64,000 bases of DNA from Mycobacterium sp. E1214. GTDB lineage: Bacteria; Actinomycetota; Actinomycetes; Mycobacteriales; Mycobacteriaceae. The notes beneath the pieces are model-generated. The model was not told where the DNA came from and did not search any database. It worked only from the letters and a program-made list of their open reading frames with translations. The DNA lies in NCBI RefSeq assembly GCF_001666755.1, contig NZ_LZJC01000111.1, positions 1-64,000 of the forward strand, read 5' to 3'. Below are positions 30,852-39,904 of this stretch, one piece after another (the stretch's first letter is position 1; each line of letters starts with the position of its first letter). The position numbers and the translations under genes were made by a program.

Positions 30852-31694
30852 CTAGCCCTCGAAGGTGTTGGGGTCCGGGCGCAGCCGGGTGCCGTCGTTC
30901 AGGCCGTTGATCGCCTCGACGTGCTCCGCGGCCAGCTCGAAGTCGAACACGTCGAGGTTGGCGGCGATGTGCTCGGGGTTGGCCGAGCGGAAGATCACGG
31001 AGTTGCCCAACTGCAGGTTCCACCGCAGCAGCACCTGCGACGGCGTCTTGCCGTACTCGCCGGCGACCGACGTCACCGTCGGGTTGTCGTTCAGCTTGCC
31101 CAGCACGAGCGGGGTGTAGGACTGGGTGACCACGTTGTGCTCGGCGTTGGTCTTGCGCAGCGCCTCCTGATTGAGCAGCGGGTGCAGCTCCACCTGGTTG
31201 ACCGCGGGGGTGACGAAGGTCAGGTCGATGACGTCCGTCAGGTGCTCCTCGGTGAAGTTCGAGACACCGATGGACCGCGCCAGCCCGTTGCCCCGGACCT
31301 GGATCAGGCCGCCGAAGGAGTTGACGTACTCGCCCTTGGCCGGCGCCGGCCAGTGGACCAGGTAGAGGTCGACGTAGTCCAGGCCGAGCCGTTCGAGGCT
31401 TTCCTGGAAGGCCTCCTCGGACCGCTTGAAACCGTGATCGGCCGTGGCCAGCTTGGTGGTGACGAACACTTCGGCGCGCGGGATCCCGGAGGCGGCGATC
31501 GCGCGGCCGACGGCGGCCTCGTTGCCGTAGGCCGACGCGGTGTCGATGAGCCGGCAACCCAGCTCGAGCGCCGCCGAGACGGCGCGTTCGGTCTCATCGT
31601 CGGAGAGGTCCGCGACCCCCAGGCCGAGCGCCGGGATCGTGTTCTCGTCGTTAAGAGCTATGGACGGTATGGCGGTGCCCGACTCGCCAGTCAT
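30852..31694 (-). CDS. Aldo-keto reductase (Rv2971-like)
   Basis: NADPH-dependent reductase of aldehydes and ketones with a TIM barrel, 280 residues. The catalytic tetrad is visible: Asp in [11 protein letters not shown], Tyr in AYGNE, Lys in [10 protein letters not shown] and His in YLVHWP. IGVSNF and the cofactor loop [11 protein letters not shown] fit family AKR5-like proteins. The ATG at 31694 has AGGTG at suitable spacing; an ATG at 31700 is too close to it. As I recall, the Mtb orthologue detoxifies dicarbonyls. It is divergent from lipN. Confidence 0.92.
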   Translation of the reverse strand: MTGESGTAIPSIALNDENTIPALGLGVADLSDDETERAVSAALELGCRLIDTASAYGNEAAVGRAIAASGIPRAEVFVTTKLATADHGFKRSEEAFQESLERLGLDYVDLYLVHWPAPAKGEYVNSFGGLIQVRGNGLARSIGVSNFTEEHLTDVIDLTFVTPAVNQVELHPLLNQEALRKTNAEHNVVTQSYTPLVLGKLNDNPTVTSVAGEYGKTPSQVLLRWNLQLGNSVIFRSANPEHIAANLDVFDFELAAEHVEAINGLNDGTRLRPDPNTFEG

Positions 31695-31700
31695 CGTCAT

Positions 31701-32125
31701 TCACCTGCCTATGCATTTTGAAGGTCGGGTCTTGCGACCAAGTCGAAGCCCGTCGTCGTGCGGCGAACCCGGCGCCTGCCGATCAGCGCCGCTTGGCGCC
31801 GCGACCGGCATCGAGCACATCGAGTCGCTCGCAATCGCGTGGAGGGGTTCACCGACTTGCGGTCCACGATATTACCCAGGGGGTAATTCGCGGTGATCGA
31901 CACCTGACGCGGCCGCACATTTTCCTGGCGGTCGTCCGGGGCGGCTTCGCTTACCGCGTGCGCGCCGCGCCTGTGGCACTGCAGTAGCGTTGGTCGGGCG
32001 GCGCTGCCCCGCCAGTTCCCGCGTGGTCGCCGGCCGTTCGGGAGGCCGCGACGGATCGAGACGACGGCGGGACCGAATAATCGACCGCCGTTGCTGCTCA
32101 ATACCTGTGTTCAAGGGGGTCGTCC
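31701..32125. other. Divergent intergenic region between the AKR gene and lipN
   Basis: 425 bp without a supportable gene; the open frames on the minus strand (for example 31709-32101) lack codon-bias or motif support. It contains a short perfect inverted repeat at 31871-31887 and a possible -10 for lipN, TAGCGT (31985-31990), about 135 bp upstream of its ATG. Confidence 0.6.
31871..31887. promoter_or_regulatory. Inverted repeat, possible operator
   Basis: ATTACCC (31871-31877) and GGGTAAT (31881-31887) are exact inverted repeats with a 3-nt spacer. The core TACCC-n3-GGGTA resembles copper-repressor half-sites but has spacing 3 rather than 5. It lies 177 bp before the AKR start and 238 bp before lipN. 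Confidence 0.4.
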
Positions 32126-33250
32126 ATGACTGCGAGCTCGTCCGCAAGCGTTTCTGCCGCGCCGGCCCCGGGGACCAAGCAGCCGCCGCTGCGGTTGACC
32201 AGCCGCCTGCAGCGCACGGCCACCACGGTCGGCGTGAAGGTCATTCCGTGGGTCCCGACCGCGCTGCGGCGGGGCTTGGTGCGCGGCCGGTCGGTCATCA
32301 TCGACGGCAACACGCTCGACCCCACCCTGCAGGTGATGCTGTCCGGGCTGCGCGCCGTCGGCATCGACGGGCTGGTCGTCGACGACGACCCCCGGGTGTC
32401 ACGGGATTCGCTGCGCGAAACGAGCGTGAGCATGCCGGGCCCGCAGATCCACGTCGGCGTCGGGGACCTGTCCCTGCCCGGTCCGGCCGGGGAGATCCCC
32501 GCGCGCCACTACCGCCCGCCCGGCGGGGACGCCGCGCCCCTGCTGGTCTTCTATCACGGCGGCGGCTGGACGCTGGGCGACCTGGACACCTACGACGCAC
32601 TGTGCCGGCTGATCTGCCGCGACGCCGGGATCCACGTGCTGTCGATCGACTACCGCCTGGCGCCCGAGCACCCCGCCCCGGCCGCGCTGGAGGACGCCTA
32701 CGCGGCGTTCACCTGGGCTTACGAGCACGGCGCCGAGCTAGGCGCGGTACCCGGACGGGTGGCGGTCGGCGGGGACAGCGCCGGCGGCAACCTGGCCGCC
32801 GTGGTGAGTCAGCGGGCCCGGGACGAGGCCGGCCCGGCCCCGGTGCTGCAGTGGCTGCTCTACCCGCGCACCGACTTCACCGCGCAGGGCCGCTCGCTGA
32901 CGCTGTTCTCACGCGGCTTCCTGCTGACCAAGCGCGACATCGACTGGTTCACCTCCCAGTACCTGCGGGGCAGCGGCATCGACGCCACCGACCCGCGGGT
33001 GTCGCCTGCGCTGGCCGAGTCGCTGGCCGGACTGCCGCCCGCGCTGATCGCCGTCGCGGGTTTCGACCCCCTGCGTGACGAGGGCGAGGCCTACGCGGCG
33101 GCGCTGCGAGCCGCGGGCACCGAGGTAGACCTGCGCTACCTGGGCACGTTGACGCACGGCTTCGCCAACCTGTTCAAGCTGGGCGGCGACAGCGCCGTGG
33201 CCACGAGTGAACTGATCTCCGCGCTGCGCGCCCACCTGAGCCGGGCCTGA
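32126..33250 (+). CDS. lipN: Hormone-sensitive-lipase-family esterase LipN
   Basis: Carboxylesterase/lipase of 374 residues, near the Mtb LipN length. The oxyanion motif HGGGW begins at His144. The nucleophile is Ser218 in GDSAGG (216-221), the acid Asp lies in GFDPLRDEG, and the base His in TLTHGF. The N-terminal 120 residues form the cap region. It is cytosolic, with no signal peptide. The ATG at 32126 follows AAGGGGG. Substrate is likely short-chain esters; physiological role unknown. Confidence 0.93.
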   Translation: MTASSSASVSAAPAPGTKQPPLRLTSRLQRTATTVGVKVIPWVPTALRRGLVRGRSVIIDGNTLDPTLQVMLSGLRAVGIDGLVVDDDPRVSRDSLRETSVSMPGPQIHVGVGDLSLPGPAGEIPARHYRPPGGDAAPLLVFYHGGGWTLGDLDTYDALCRLICRDAGIHVLSIDYRLAPEHPAPAALEDAYAAFTWAYEHGAELGAVPGRVAVGGDSAGGNLAAVVSQRARDEAGPAPVLQWLLYPRTDFTAQGRSLTLFSRGFLLTKRDIDWFTSQYLRGSGIDATDPRVSPALAESLAGLPPALIAVAGFDPLRDEGEAYAAALRAAGTEVDLRYLGTLTHGFANLFKLGGDSAVATSELISALRAHLSRA

Positions 33251-33336
33251 CCCGGGCGCCGGTAATCTGAAGGCGCCTCGTCGGATCGCCCCCGTCACCG
33301 GCGCGCCGACACCCCGAGCAAGGAGCTGGAGAACCC

Positions 33337-34104
33337 GTGGCCGACAAATCCAAGCGTCCACCGCGATTCGACATGAAGTCGGCCTCCAACGGGAAGTCCG
33401 GCCGGCTGGTGCAGATCGGCGGCACCGCGTTCGTCGTGATCTTCGCGGTCGCGCTGGTCTTCTACATCGTCACGTCGCACCACAAGAAGACCGCCGCCGC
33501 CGGTCCGGGCGACTCGGTGCGGGTGACGTCGAGCAAGCTGGTGACCCAGCCGGGCACGTCCAACCCGAAGGCCACCGTCGCCTTCTACGAGGACTTCCTG
33601 TGCCCCGCCTGCGGCAACTTCGAGCGCACCTTCGGGCCGACCGTGGGCAAGCTCATCGACATCGGCGCCATCGCCGCCGACTACAACATGGTGTCGATCC
33701 TGGACAGCGCCAGGAATCAGAACTACTCGTCGCGGGCCGGCGCCGCCGCGTTGTGCGTGGCCGACGAGAATCTCGATGCGTTCCGCCGGTTCCACTCCGC
33801 GCTGTACAGCAGCGACATCCAGCCCAGCGAGACCGGCAAGACGTTCCCGGACAACGCCCGCCTGATCGAGCTGGCGCGCGAAGCCGGTGTCGTCGGCAAG
33901 GTGCCGGAATGCATCAACAGCGGCAAGTACCTGTCGAAGGTCACCGGTGAGGCGGCCGCCGCGAAGATCACCGCGACGCCCACCATCAAGATCAACGGCG
34001 ACGACTACGAGCCGTCCACGCCCGACGCGCTGGTCAGCAAGATCAAGCAGATCGTGGGTGACGTGCCCGGCATCGACGGCGCCGCCGCCCCCGCGGCTGC
34101 GTGA
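33337..34104 (+). CDS. dsbA: Membrane-anchored DsbA-like thiol oxidoreductase
   Basis: Introduces disulfides into exported proteins. It has 255 residues: a cytoplasmic N terminus, one membrane segment at about 27-46 (GTAFVVIFAVALVFYIV), then a thioredoxin fold with the active site Cys89-Pro-Ala-Cys92 and the cis-proline TPTIKI near residue 215. The helical insert has a second Cys pair (LCVADE, ECINSG), as in Mtb Rv2969c. The GTG start has AAGGAG upstream. The stop overlaps the VKOR gene, its reoxidising partner. Confidence 0.93.
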   Translation: MADKSKRPPRFDMKSASNGKSGRLVQIGGTAFVVIFAVALVFYIVTSHHKKTAAAGPGDSVRVTSSKLVTQPGTSNPKATVAFYEDFLCPACGNFERTFGPTVGKLIDIGAIAADYNMVSILDSARNQNYSSRAGAAALCVADENLDAFRRFHSALYSSDIQPSETGKTFPDNARLIELAREAGVVGKVPECINSGKYLSKVTGEAAAAKITATPTIKINGDDYEPSTPDALVSKIKQIVGDVPGIDGAAAPAAA

Positions 34105-34724
34105 CCGGTGCGGTGTCGGCGCCCACCGCCGCGTCCGCCGGCGACCTGACTCCCCGCGTTCCCGCGCCGAGCGCCTGGTGGGTGCTGATCGCCGGGGCGG
34201 TCGGGCTGGCCGCGTCGATGACGCTGACGGTGGAGAAGATCGACATTCTGCTCAACCCGGCGTACGTACCGTCCTGCAACATCAACCCGATCCTGTCGTG
34301 CGGCTCGGTGATGGTCACGCCGCAGGCGTCGCTGCTGGGATTCCCGAACCCGCTGCTGGGGCTGGTCGCCTTCGCCGTGGTGGTCGTCACCGGTCTCCTG
34401 GCGGTGACGAAAGTGCCGCTGCCGCACTGGTATTGGGTAGGCCTGACGGTCGGATTGCTGATCGGCGCCGCCTTCGTGCACTGGCTGATCTTTCAGAGCC
34501 TGTACCGCATCAACGCGCTGTGCCCGTACTGCATGGTGGTGTGGGTGGTGACCATCTCGCTGCTCGTGGTGGTCGCGTCGATCGCGGCCCGGCCGGTGCT
34601 GCCGCAGAGCGGCCCGGTGGCCCTGCTCTACCAGTGGCGCTGGTCGATCGCCGCGCTGTGGTTCACCGCGGTGTTTCTGCTGATCATGGCGCGGTTCTGG
34701 GACTATTGGTCCACGCTGCTGTAG
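34101..34724 (+). CDS. Vitamin K epoxide reductase family (VKOR) membrane protein
   Basis: Reoxidises DsbA-type proteins and passes electrons to menaquinone, replacing DsbB in mycobacteria. It has 207 residues and about five membrane helices. The active-site CxxC is Cys141-Pro-Tyr-Cys144, and the loop pair is Cys59 and Cys67 ([10 protein letters not shown]). GTGA overlap with the dsbA-like stop indicates coupled translation. In Mtb, pca follows this gene; here rsmD follows directly. Confidence 0.93.
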   Translation: MTGAVSAPTAASAGDLTPRVPAPSAWWVLIAGAVGLAASMTLTVEKIDILLNPAYVPSCNINPILSCGSVMVTPQASLLGFPNPLLGLVAFAVVVVTGLLAVTKVPLPHWYWVGLTVGLLIGAAFVHWLIFQSLYRINALCPYCMVVWVVTISLLVVVASIAARPVLPQSGPVALLYQWRWSIAALWFTAVFLLIMARFWDYWSTLL

Positions 34725-34734
34725 GGGTGCGCCG

Positions 34735-35289
34735 GTGACCCGCATCATCGGCGGTGTAGCCGGCGGCCGACGCCTCGCCGTGCCGGCCCGGGGCACCCGG
34801 CCGACCACCGATCGCGTGCGCGAATCGCTGTTCAACATCCTTTCCGCCCGGCTGGATCTGGACGGGCTCGCGGTCCTGGACCTGTACGCCGGGTCGGGTG
34901 CCCTGGGGTTGGAGGCGTTGTCGCGCGGGGCCGCCACCGCGGTGTTCGTCGAGTCGGACGCGCGCAGCGCCGCGGTGCTCGCCCGCAACATCGACACCGT
35001 CGGGCTGCCCGGGGCGACGCTGCGCCGGGCCGCGGTCGCCGCGGTCGTGGCGGCCGGCGCCGGCGCCGCCGTCGACCTGGTGCTGGCCGACCCGCCGTAC
35101 GAGCTGGCCGCCGCCGACGTCGAGGCCGTGCTCGCCGGGCTGCGGGATCACGGCTGGACGCGGGCGGGGACCGTCGCGGTGGTCGAACGGGCGACCTCAA
35201 GCCCGCCGCTGACCTGGCCTTCCGACTGGTCGCAATGGCCGCAGCGGGTCTACGGCGACACCCGATTGGAGCTCGCCGAGCGGCTCTGA
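34735..35289 (+). CDS. rsmD: 16S rRNA guanine-966 N2-methyltransferase
   Basis: SAM-dependent methyltransferase acting on the small-subunit rRNA. It has 184 residues. The N terminus [15 protein letters not shown] and [15 protein letters not shown] are characteristic; the SAM motif is [15 protein letters not shown], and the catalytic motif is LADPPYELA. The GTG start lies 11 nt after the VKOR stop. coaD follows, as in most bacteria. Confidence 0.94.
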   Translation: MTRIIGGVAGGRRLAVPARGTRPTTDRVRESLFNILSARLDLDGLAVLDLYAGSGALGLEALSRGAATAVFVESDARSAAVLARNIDTVGLPGATLRRAAVAAVVAAGAGAAVDLVLADPPYELAAADVEAVLAGLRDHGWTRAGTVAVVERATSSPPLTWPSDWSQWPQRVYGDTRLELAERL

Positions 35290-35352
35290 GGGCCGTGTAA
35301 CGTCGTCTGTCATGCGTTCAGCCGCAGCTCCGTACCGGCATCGGTGCGCGCC

Positions 35353-35835
35353 GTGACCGGCGCGGTCTGCCCGGGGTCGTTCGACCCGGTCACGTTGGGC
35401 CACATCGACGTCTTCGAACGGGCGTCCGCCCAGTTCGACGAGGTTGTGGTCGCGATCCTGGTCAACCCCGCCAAGAAGGGCATGTTCGACCTCGACGAGC
35501 GGATCGCCATGATCAACGAGTCGACGACGCACCTGGACAATCTGCGGGTGGAAGCCGGTCAGGGGCTGGTGGTCGACTTCGTGACCTCCCGCGGCATGAC
35601 CGCCATCGTCAAGGGCCTGCGCACCGGCACCGACTTCGAATACGAGTTGCAGATGGCCCAGATGAACAAGCACATCGCCGGCGTCGACACCTTCTTCGTC
35701 GCCACGGCCCCGCAGTATTCGTTCGTGTCGTCGTCGCTGGCCAAAGAGGTGGCGATGCTCGGTGGCGACGTGTCCCAGCTGCTGCCCGAACCCGTGAATC
35801 GACGGATCCGCCAGAGGCGCTCCGAGCGGTCTTGA
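35353..35835 (+). CDS. coaD: Phosphopantetheine adenylyltransferase
   Basis: Penultimate step of coenzyme A synthesis: 4'-phosphopantetheine plus ATP gives dephospho-CoA. It has 160 residues from the GTG at 35353 (MTGAVCPGS), matching Mtb KdtB; a GTG at 35344 would add three residues. Nucleotidyltransferase motifs are [10 protein letters not shown] at the N terminus and [11 protein letters not shown] near residue 125. [17 protein letters not shown] is also conserved. Confidence 0.96.
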   Translation: MTGAVCPGSFDPVTLGHIDVFERASAQFDEVVVAILVNPAKKGMFDLDERIAMINESTTHLDNLRVEAGQGLVVDFVTSRGMTAIVKGLRTGTDFEYELQMAQMNKHIAGVDTFFVATAPQYSFVSSSLAKEVAMLGGDVSQLLPEPVNRRIRQRRSERS

Positions 35836-35970
35836 CGGCCGGCCGGCCGTTCGACGCGGAAAGCGTTCTGCGGCAAGCTGGTTGACGAGGCCGACGGCGA
35901 CCCGGAGTATCCCGGCGCCCAGCGGGTACCCGCCGCTGTCAAGTGGGAGTCGGCGGAAGGGGCACGGCTG

Positions 35971-36924
35971 GTGAAATACATCGCGCTCGAGGAGGCTTTC
36001 TCGATACCGGGGATCGCCGACCCCATGGCCCGGTTGTCGTCGCGGGTGACGCCCTATGTCCAGGACTGGCTGCGCAAGCTGCCCGACTTCACCGAGTACC
36101 GGTTACCGGAGATGGACGCGGCCGGCATCGACATCCAGGTGCTGTCGCTGACCGTCCCGGGCCTGCAGGCCGACCTGGATCCGGGCACCGCGCGGGACAA
36201 CGCCAGGCGCGCCAACGACTATCTGGCGCAAGTGGTTGCCGAGCACCCGAGCCGGTTCCGCGGTTTCGCCGCTCTTCCGTTGCAGGACCCCGCCGCGGCG
36301 GTCGCCGAGCTGGAGCGCTGCGTCAACGAGTTGGGCTTCTGCGGGGCGCTGATCAACGATCACCTCGGCGGTCATTACCTCGACGAGCCGCTGTTCGAGC
36401 CGGTATGGGAAGCCCTGGAATCCCTTGACGTGCCACTGTATTTGCATCCGGGCGCGCCGCCCGCCGACGACTGGCACGTGCTGAACGGTCACCCGGAGCT
36501 CTACGGCGCCATGTGGAGTTGGGCCGCCGAGGTGTCCGGGCACGCGTTGCGGGTGCTGTGCAGCGGCGTGTTCGACCGGCATCCCTCGGCGACACTGATT
36601 CTGGGGCACATGGGCGAATTCCTGCCCTACCAACGCAGCCGCCTGGACTCGCGGTACGCCACCATCAACACCGACTACCGGCTGCAACGTCCGCCGTCGG
36701 CGTATCTGGGCACCAACGTCGTGTTCACCACCAGCGGCGTGTTCTCGCCGGCCGCCTTGTTGGGCGCGGTGCTGGAAGTGGGCGCCGACGCCATCATGTT
36801 CTCGGTCGACTACCCCTACGAGTCCTCGCGGGAGGCGGTCGACGGGTTCGAGCGCGCGACGCTGCAACCCGATGACCGGGAGAAGATCGCGCACGGCAAC
36901 GCCGAGCGAATCCTCAAGATATGA
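35971..36924 (+). CDS. Amidohydrolase, 2,3-dihydroxybenzoate/gamma-resorcylate decarboxylase-like
   Basis: Non-oxidative aromatic-acid decarboxylase-type member of the amidohydrolase-2 (ACMSD) family, 317 residues. The layout parallels fungal 2,3-dihydroxybenzoate decarboxylase: IALEEAF with metal-ligand Glu7, YLHPG in the middle, FDRHP...LGHMGE, and FSVDYPYES carrying the catalytic Asp. The GTG start has GGAAGGGG upstream. Its stop overlaps a ThDP enzyme (ATGA), so the two form an operon. The substrate is uncertain; hydrolase activity on another aromatic acid is possible. No Mtb counterpart at this site. Confidence 0.75.
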   Translation: MKYIALEEAFSIPGIADPMARLSSRVTPYVQDWLRKLPDFTEYRLPEMDAAGIDIQVLSLTVPGLQADLDPGTARDNARRANDYLAQVVAEHPSRFRGFAALPLQDPAAAVAELERCVNELGFCGALINDHLGGHYLDEPLFEPVWEALESLDVPLYLHPGAPPADDWHVLNGHPELYGAMWSWAAEVSGHALRVLCSGVFDRHPSATLILGHMGEFLPYQRSRLDSRYATINTDYRLQRPPSAYLGTNVVFTTSGVFSPAALLGAVLEVGADAIMFSVDYPYESSREAVDGFERATLQPDDREKIAHGNAERILKI

Positions 36925-38615
36925 CCGGCGATTCGGAGGCCGCCGCCGACCTGGTCGCGCTCCTCGCCGACGAGGGGGTGTCGCACTTCTTCATCAACCC
37001 CGGGACCGATTCCGCGCCGCTGCAGGAGGCGTTGGCCGCCGCGCGCGCCGCCGGTTCGCCCAGCCCGCGGGCGGTGTTGTGCGTGCACGAGAGCATCGCG
37101 CTAGCGGCCGCCATCGGCCATCACCTGGTCAGCGGGCGGCCGCAGGCCGTGATGGTGCACGTGGATGCGGGCACGCTGAACCTCGGCTGCCAGCTGCACA
37201 ACGCCCAGCGCAACGGGACACCCGTCGTCATGTTCGCCGGGCGCACGCCCTACAGCGCGGCGCCCGAGGTGCGGGGCCATCGCGACACGTTCATCCATTG
37301 GCAGCAGGAGCAACTCGACCAGGCCGCCGTCGTGCGCAACTACGTCAAGTGGCACATGGAGGTTCCGCGCGGCCGCGAGCTGGCCCCGATCGTGCGTCGC
37401 GCCTTCCAGGTGACGCAATCCAGCCCGACGGGCCCCGCGTACGTGATGCTGCCCCGGGAGTCCCTCATGGAGCCGGGCGCCGGCGAGCTGCCGCGCCGGC
37501 TGCCGCCGGCCGTGCCGCCCGGACCGGATCCCGGCGGCCTGGAGCGGCTGGCGGGCATCCTGGCCGAGGCGGACCGGGTCGTCATCGTCACGTCGCGAAC
37601 CGCCGCGGATCCGGCGAACGCCACGGTGCTGGCCCGCATTGCCGAGTTGCTGGGTGCGCCGGTGCTCGATCAGGGCGATCGCGCGAATCTGCCGCTGGGG
37701 CACCCGCTGCACCTGATGGGTGACCCGTCCCCGTTGCGGACCGCGGACGCGGTGTTGCTCCTCGACTCCGAAGTGCCCTGGGTGCCAACACAACTCGCCC
37801 CGCCCGAGCACGCCCGGGTGGTGCAGATCGACGCCGATCCCGTCAAGGCCGGCATGCCGCTGTGGACGTATCCGGTGGAGGTGGCGCTGACCGCCGACAC
37901 CCGGGCGGCGCTGCCCTTGCTGGAGCAGGCCTTGCGGCGGTTGAGCACCGACGATTCGCGCGAGCGGTGGGCGGCGCGCCGGCGGGACGCCGAAGCCGAC
38001 ATCGCACAACGCCGCGTGGAGCATGCGCGACGCGCCGCGTCCGACGCGGACGCCGACGCCCCCGACGCCATGCTCGCCGCGCTGAACCGCGCGCTGCCCG
38101 AGGACGCGATCGTGGTCGAGGAGGCGGTGACCAATCGGCCCGCCGTGGGCCGGCAGGTGCTCCGGCCGCCGGGACGCTTCTTCGACACTGGCGCACCCGC
38201 ACTCGGATGGGTGTTGGGCGGCGCGTTCGGTGTGAAGCTGGCTGCCCCCGACGCGCCGGTCGTCGCGATCTGCGGTGACGGCTCCTTCAACTTCAGCGTG
38301 CCCACCGCGGCGTTGTGGTCGGCGCACCGTTATCGCGCGCCATTCGTCACGGTGGTGCTGAACAACCATTCCTACTGGGCGTCCAAGCGTCCCGTCATGG
38401 ACCTCTATCCCGACGGAATCTCCGTGCACGAGAACGATTTTCCCGAGACCCAGCTGGCGCCGGACACCGATTACGCCGCCCTGGCGGCGGCCTGCGGCGG
38501 CAGCGGCCGCGTGGTGCCGTCAGCTGACGACATGGCCGAGGCCGTCGCGTGGGCGCTCGCCGAGGCCGTCGCCGGGCGCTGCACGGTGCTCGACGTGCGG
38601 CTTCCGCAACCGTAA
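36921..38615 (+). CDS. Thiamine-diphosphate enzyme, acetolactate-synthase-like
   Basis: ThDP-dependent decarboxylase/ligase of 564 residues. The N-terminal Pyr domain has the catalytic Glu in LCVHESIALAAAIG. The middle domain runs from about residue 190 to 330, and the C-terminal PP domain holds the metal/ThDP motif GDGSFNF followed by VVLNNHSY. It fits the acetolactate synthase/benzoylformate decarboxylase superfamily. The usual FAD-site signature of true acetohydroxyacid synthases is not evident, so another 2-oxo acid is likelier. The ATG overlaps the upstream gene by 4 nt. Substrate unknown. Confidence 0.8.
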   Translation: MTGDSEAAADLVALLADEGVSHFFINPGTDSAPLQEALAAARAAGSPSPRAVLCVHESIALAAAIGHHLVSGRPQAVMVHVDAGTLNLGCQLHNAQRNGTPVVMFAGRTPYSAAPEVRGHRDTFIHWQQEQLDQAAVVRNYVKWHMEVPRGRELAPIVRRAFQVTQSSPTGPAYVMLPRESLMEPGAGELPRRLPPAVPPGPDPGGLERLAGILAEADRVVIVTSRTAADPANATVLARIAELLGAPVLDQGDRANLPLGHPLHLMGDPSPLRTADAVLLLDSEVPWVPTQLAPPEHARVVQIDADPVKAGMPLWTYPVEVALTADTRAALPLLEQALRRLSTDDSRERWAARRRDAEADIAQRRVEHARRAASDADADAPDAMLAALNRALPEDAIVVEEAVTNRPAVGRQVLRPPGRFFDTGAPALGWVLGGAFGVKLAAPDAPVVAICGDGSFNFSVPTAALWSAHRYRAPFVTVVLNNHSYWASKRPVMDLYPDGISVHENDFPETQLAPDTDYAALAAACGGSGRVVPSADDMAEAVAWALAEAVAGRCTVLDVRLPQP

Positions 38616-38679
38616 CCGCCGCACGCCGCGCCGTCGATGGTGTGGAGGAGCTCCGCAACCCCGGCGCACAAAGCGCCCG

Positions 38680-39846
38680 TCAGTGGCACCCGTGCTCGTG
38701 CCCGGGATCGGGGGAGCCGCCCATCATCCGCAGCATCGGCGCTGCGCCCGAGGTGACGAAGCGGACGATCAACACTGCCGCGAGGAGAAGAAACGCGATG
38801 TTCAACCAGGTGGTGTAATTCCACGACACGGACGCTTCCATGACCGTGGCATTGCGTTGCCTCGGAATGAGACCCGTTGTGCCGAACAGTAATTCGACGA
38901 GGTAACCCGCGCACACCATGGCGGTGTAGAAGGTGCCCAGCAACGTCAGCGCCATCCTGGTGCCGTAGTACTTCCGGTAGATGTTCAGAATCGGCAGAAT
39001 CAGCAGGTCGGCGTAGATGAACGAGATGACCCCGCCGAAGCTGATGCCACCGTTCCACAGCACTGCCGCCAGCGGCACATTGCCTATCGAGCAGACGAAG
39101 GACACGATCGCCACCAGCGGTCCGACGATCGGACCCCACAGCGCCGACCATCCGGGATGATCGGCCAAAAAGAAGCTCTGCCAGAAGCTTTCGGGCACCC
39201 AAGCTGCGATCGCGCCGGCGATGAGCAAGCCCAGCACCAGGTCGCGCAGGATCGCCAGCCACTCCATGACGAACACGTGTGACACCGACGTGAAGCCCTC
39301 CGCCGAGAACAGCCTTCGCCAGAAGGGGCCGTCCTTCTGGATCGACATGTCCATCGCCGCATGACCTTCCATCGACCCGGCGATGCCCCGGTCGGCCTGC
39401 TCGCGGGCCGCGTCGACCAATCGCGACCGCACGAATAACCGGAACAGCACGGCCAGCACCACGATCATCAGCGGCCCTCCGACGAACTCGGCGGCCGTGA
39501 ACTGCCAACCCATCAGCAGCGCCAGGATGATCCCCAGCTCCACCACGAGGTTCGTCGAGCCGATCTCGAAGGCCATGGCGGCGGTGAAGTTGGCGCCCTT
39601 GCGAAACAGGGACCGCGCCAGCGCCACCGCGGCGTAGGAACACGATGACGACGCCGCGCCCAGACCGGCCGAGATCGCCAGCGTCCGGGGGCGATCGTCA
39701 CCGAGCAGGGCCACCACCGTCGACCGTCGCACCACGGCCTGCACCACCGCCGACAGGGCGAAGCCCAGGATCAACGCCCACAGGATCTCCCAGGTCATCG
39801 ATCCGGCGAGCGCCAAAGCGTGGCCGACCGCTGCCAACACCGTCAC
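38680..39846 (-). CDS. DUF318/ArsP-type permease (Rv2963-like)
   Basis: Integral membrane protein of 388 residues with about 8-10 helices. Two conserved Cys-containing motifs lie in membrane segments: ASSSCSYAAVALARSLFRKG and FVCSIGNVPLAAVLWNGG. The C terminus ends in the metal-binding-like DPGHEHGCH. The family is predicted to export metal or metalloid compounds. The start is GTG at 39846. A RicR-like palindrome 40 bp upstream supports copper induction, matching the Mtb orthologue, which I recall as a RicR-regulon member. Substrate unproven. Confidence 0.85.
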   Translation of the reverse strand: MTVLAAVGHALALAGSMTWEILWALILGFALSAVVQAVVRRSTVVALLGDDRPRTLAISAGLGAASSSCSYAAVALARSLFRKGANFTAAMAFEIGSTNLVVELGIILALLMGWQFTAAEFVGGPLMIVVLAVLFRLFVRSRLVDAAREQADRGIAGSMEGHAAMDMSIQKDGPFWRRLFSAEGFTSVSHVFVMEWLAILRDLVLGLLIAGAIAAWVPESFWQSFFLADHPGWSALWGPIVGPLVAIVSFVCSIGNVPLAAVLWNGGISFGGVISFIYADLLILPILNIYRKYYGTRMALTLLGTFYTAMVCAGYLVELLFGTTGLIPRQRNATVMEASVSWNYTTWLNIAFLLLAAVLIVRFVTSGAAPMLRMMGGSPDPGHEHGCH

Positions 39847-39885
39847 AGATCCTCCCTACGCGCTCGAGGGGCGCCACCTTCAGAT

Positions 39886-39904
39886 CATACCGGGTGGGGG
39901 TATG
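39886..39904 (-). promoter_or_regulatory. RicR-like copper operator upstream of the permease
   Basis: CATACC (39886-39891) and GGTATG (39899-39904) are exact inverted repeats with a 7-nt spacer. Read as TACCG-n5-GGGTA, this matches the published RicR palindrome TACCC-n5-GGGTA with one mismatch. It lies 40 bp before the permease start. Binding by RicR is inference. Confidence 0.6.

Noticed and set aside
31709..32101. Open frame in the AKR-lipN gap
   Set aside because: No motif, Arg-rich, no ribosome site, covers promoter-like DNA.
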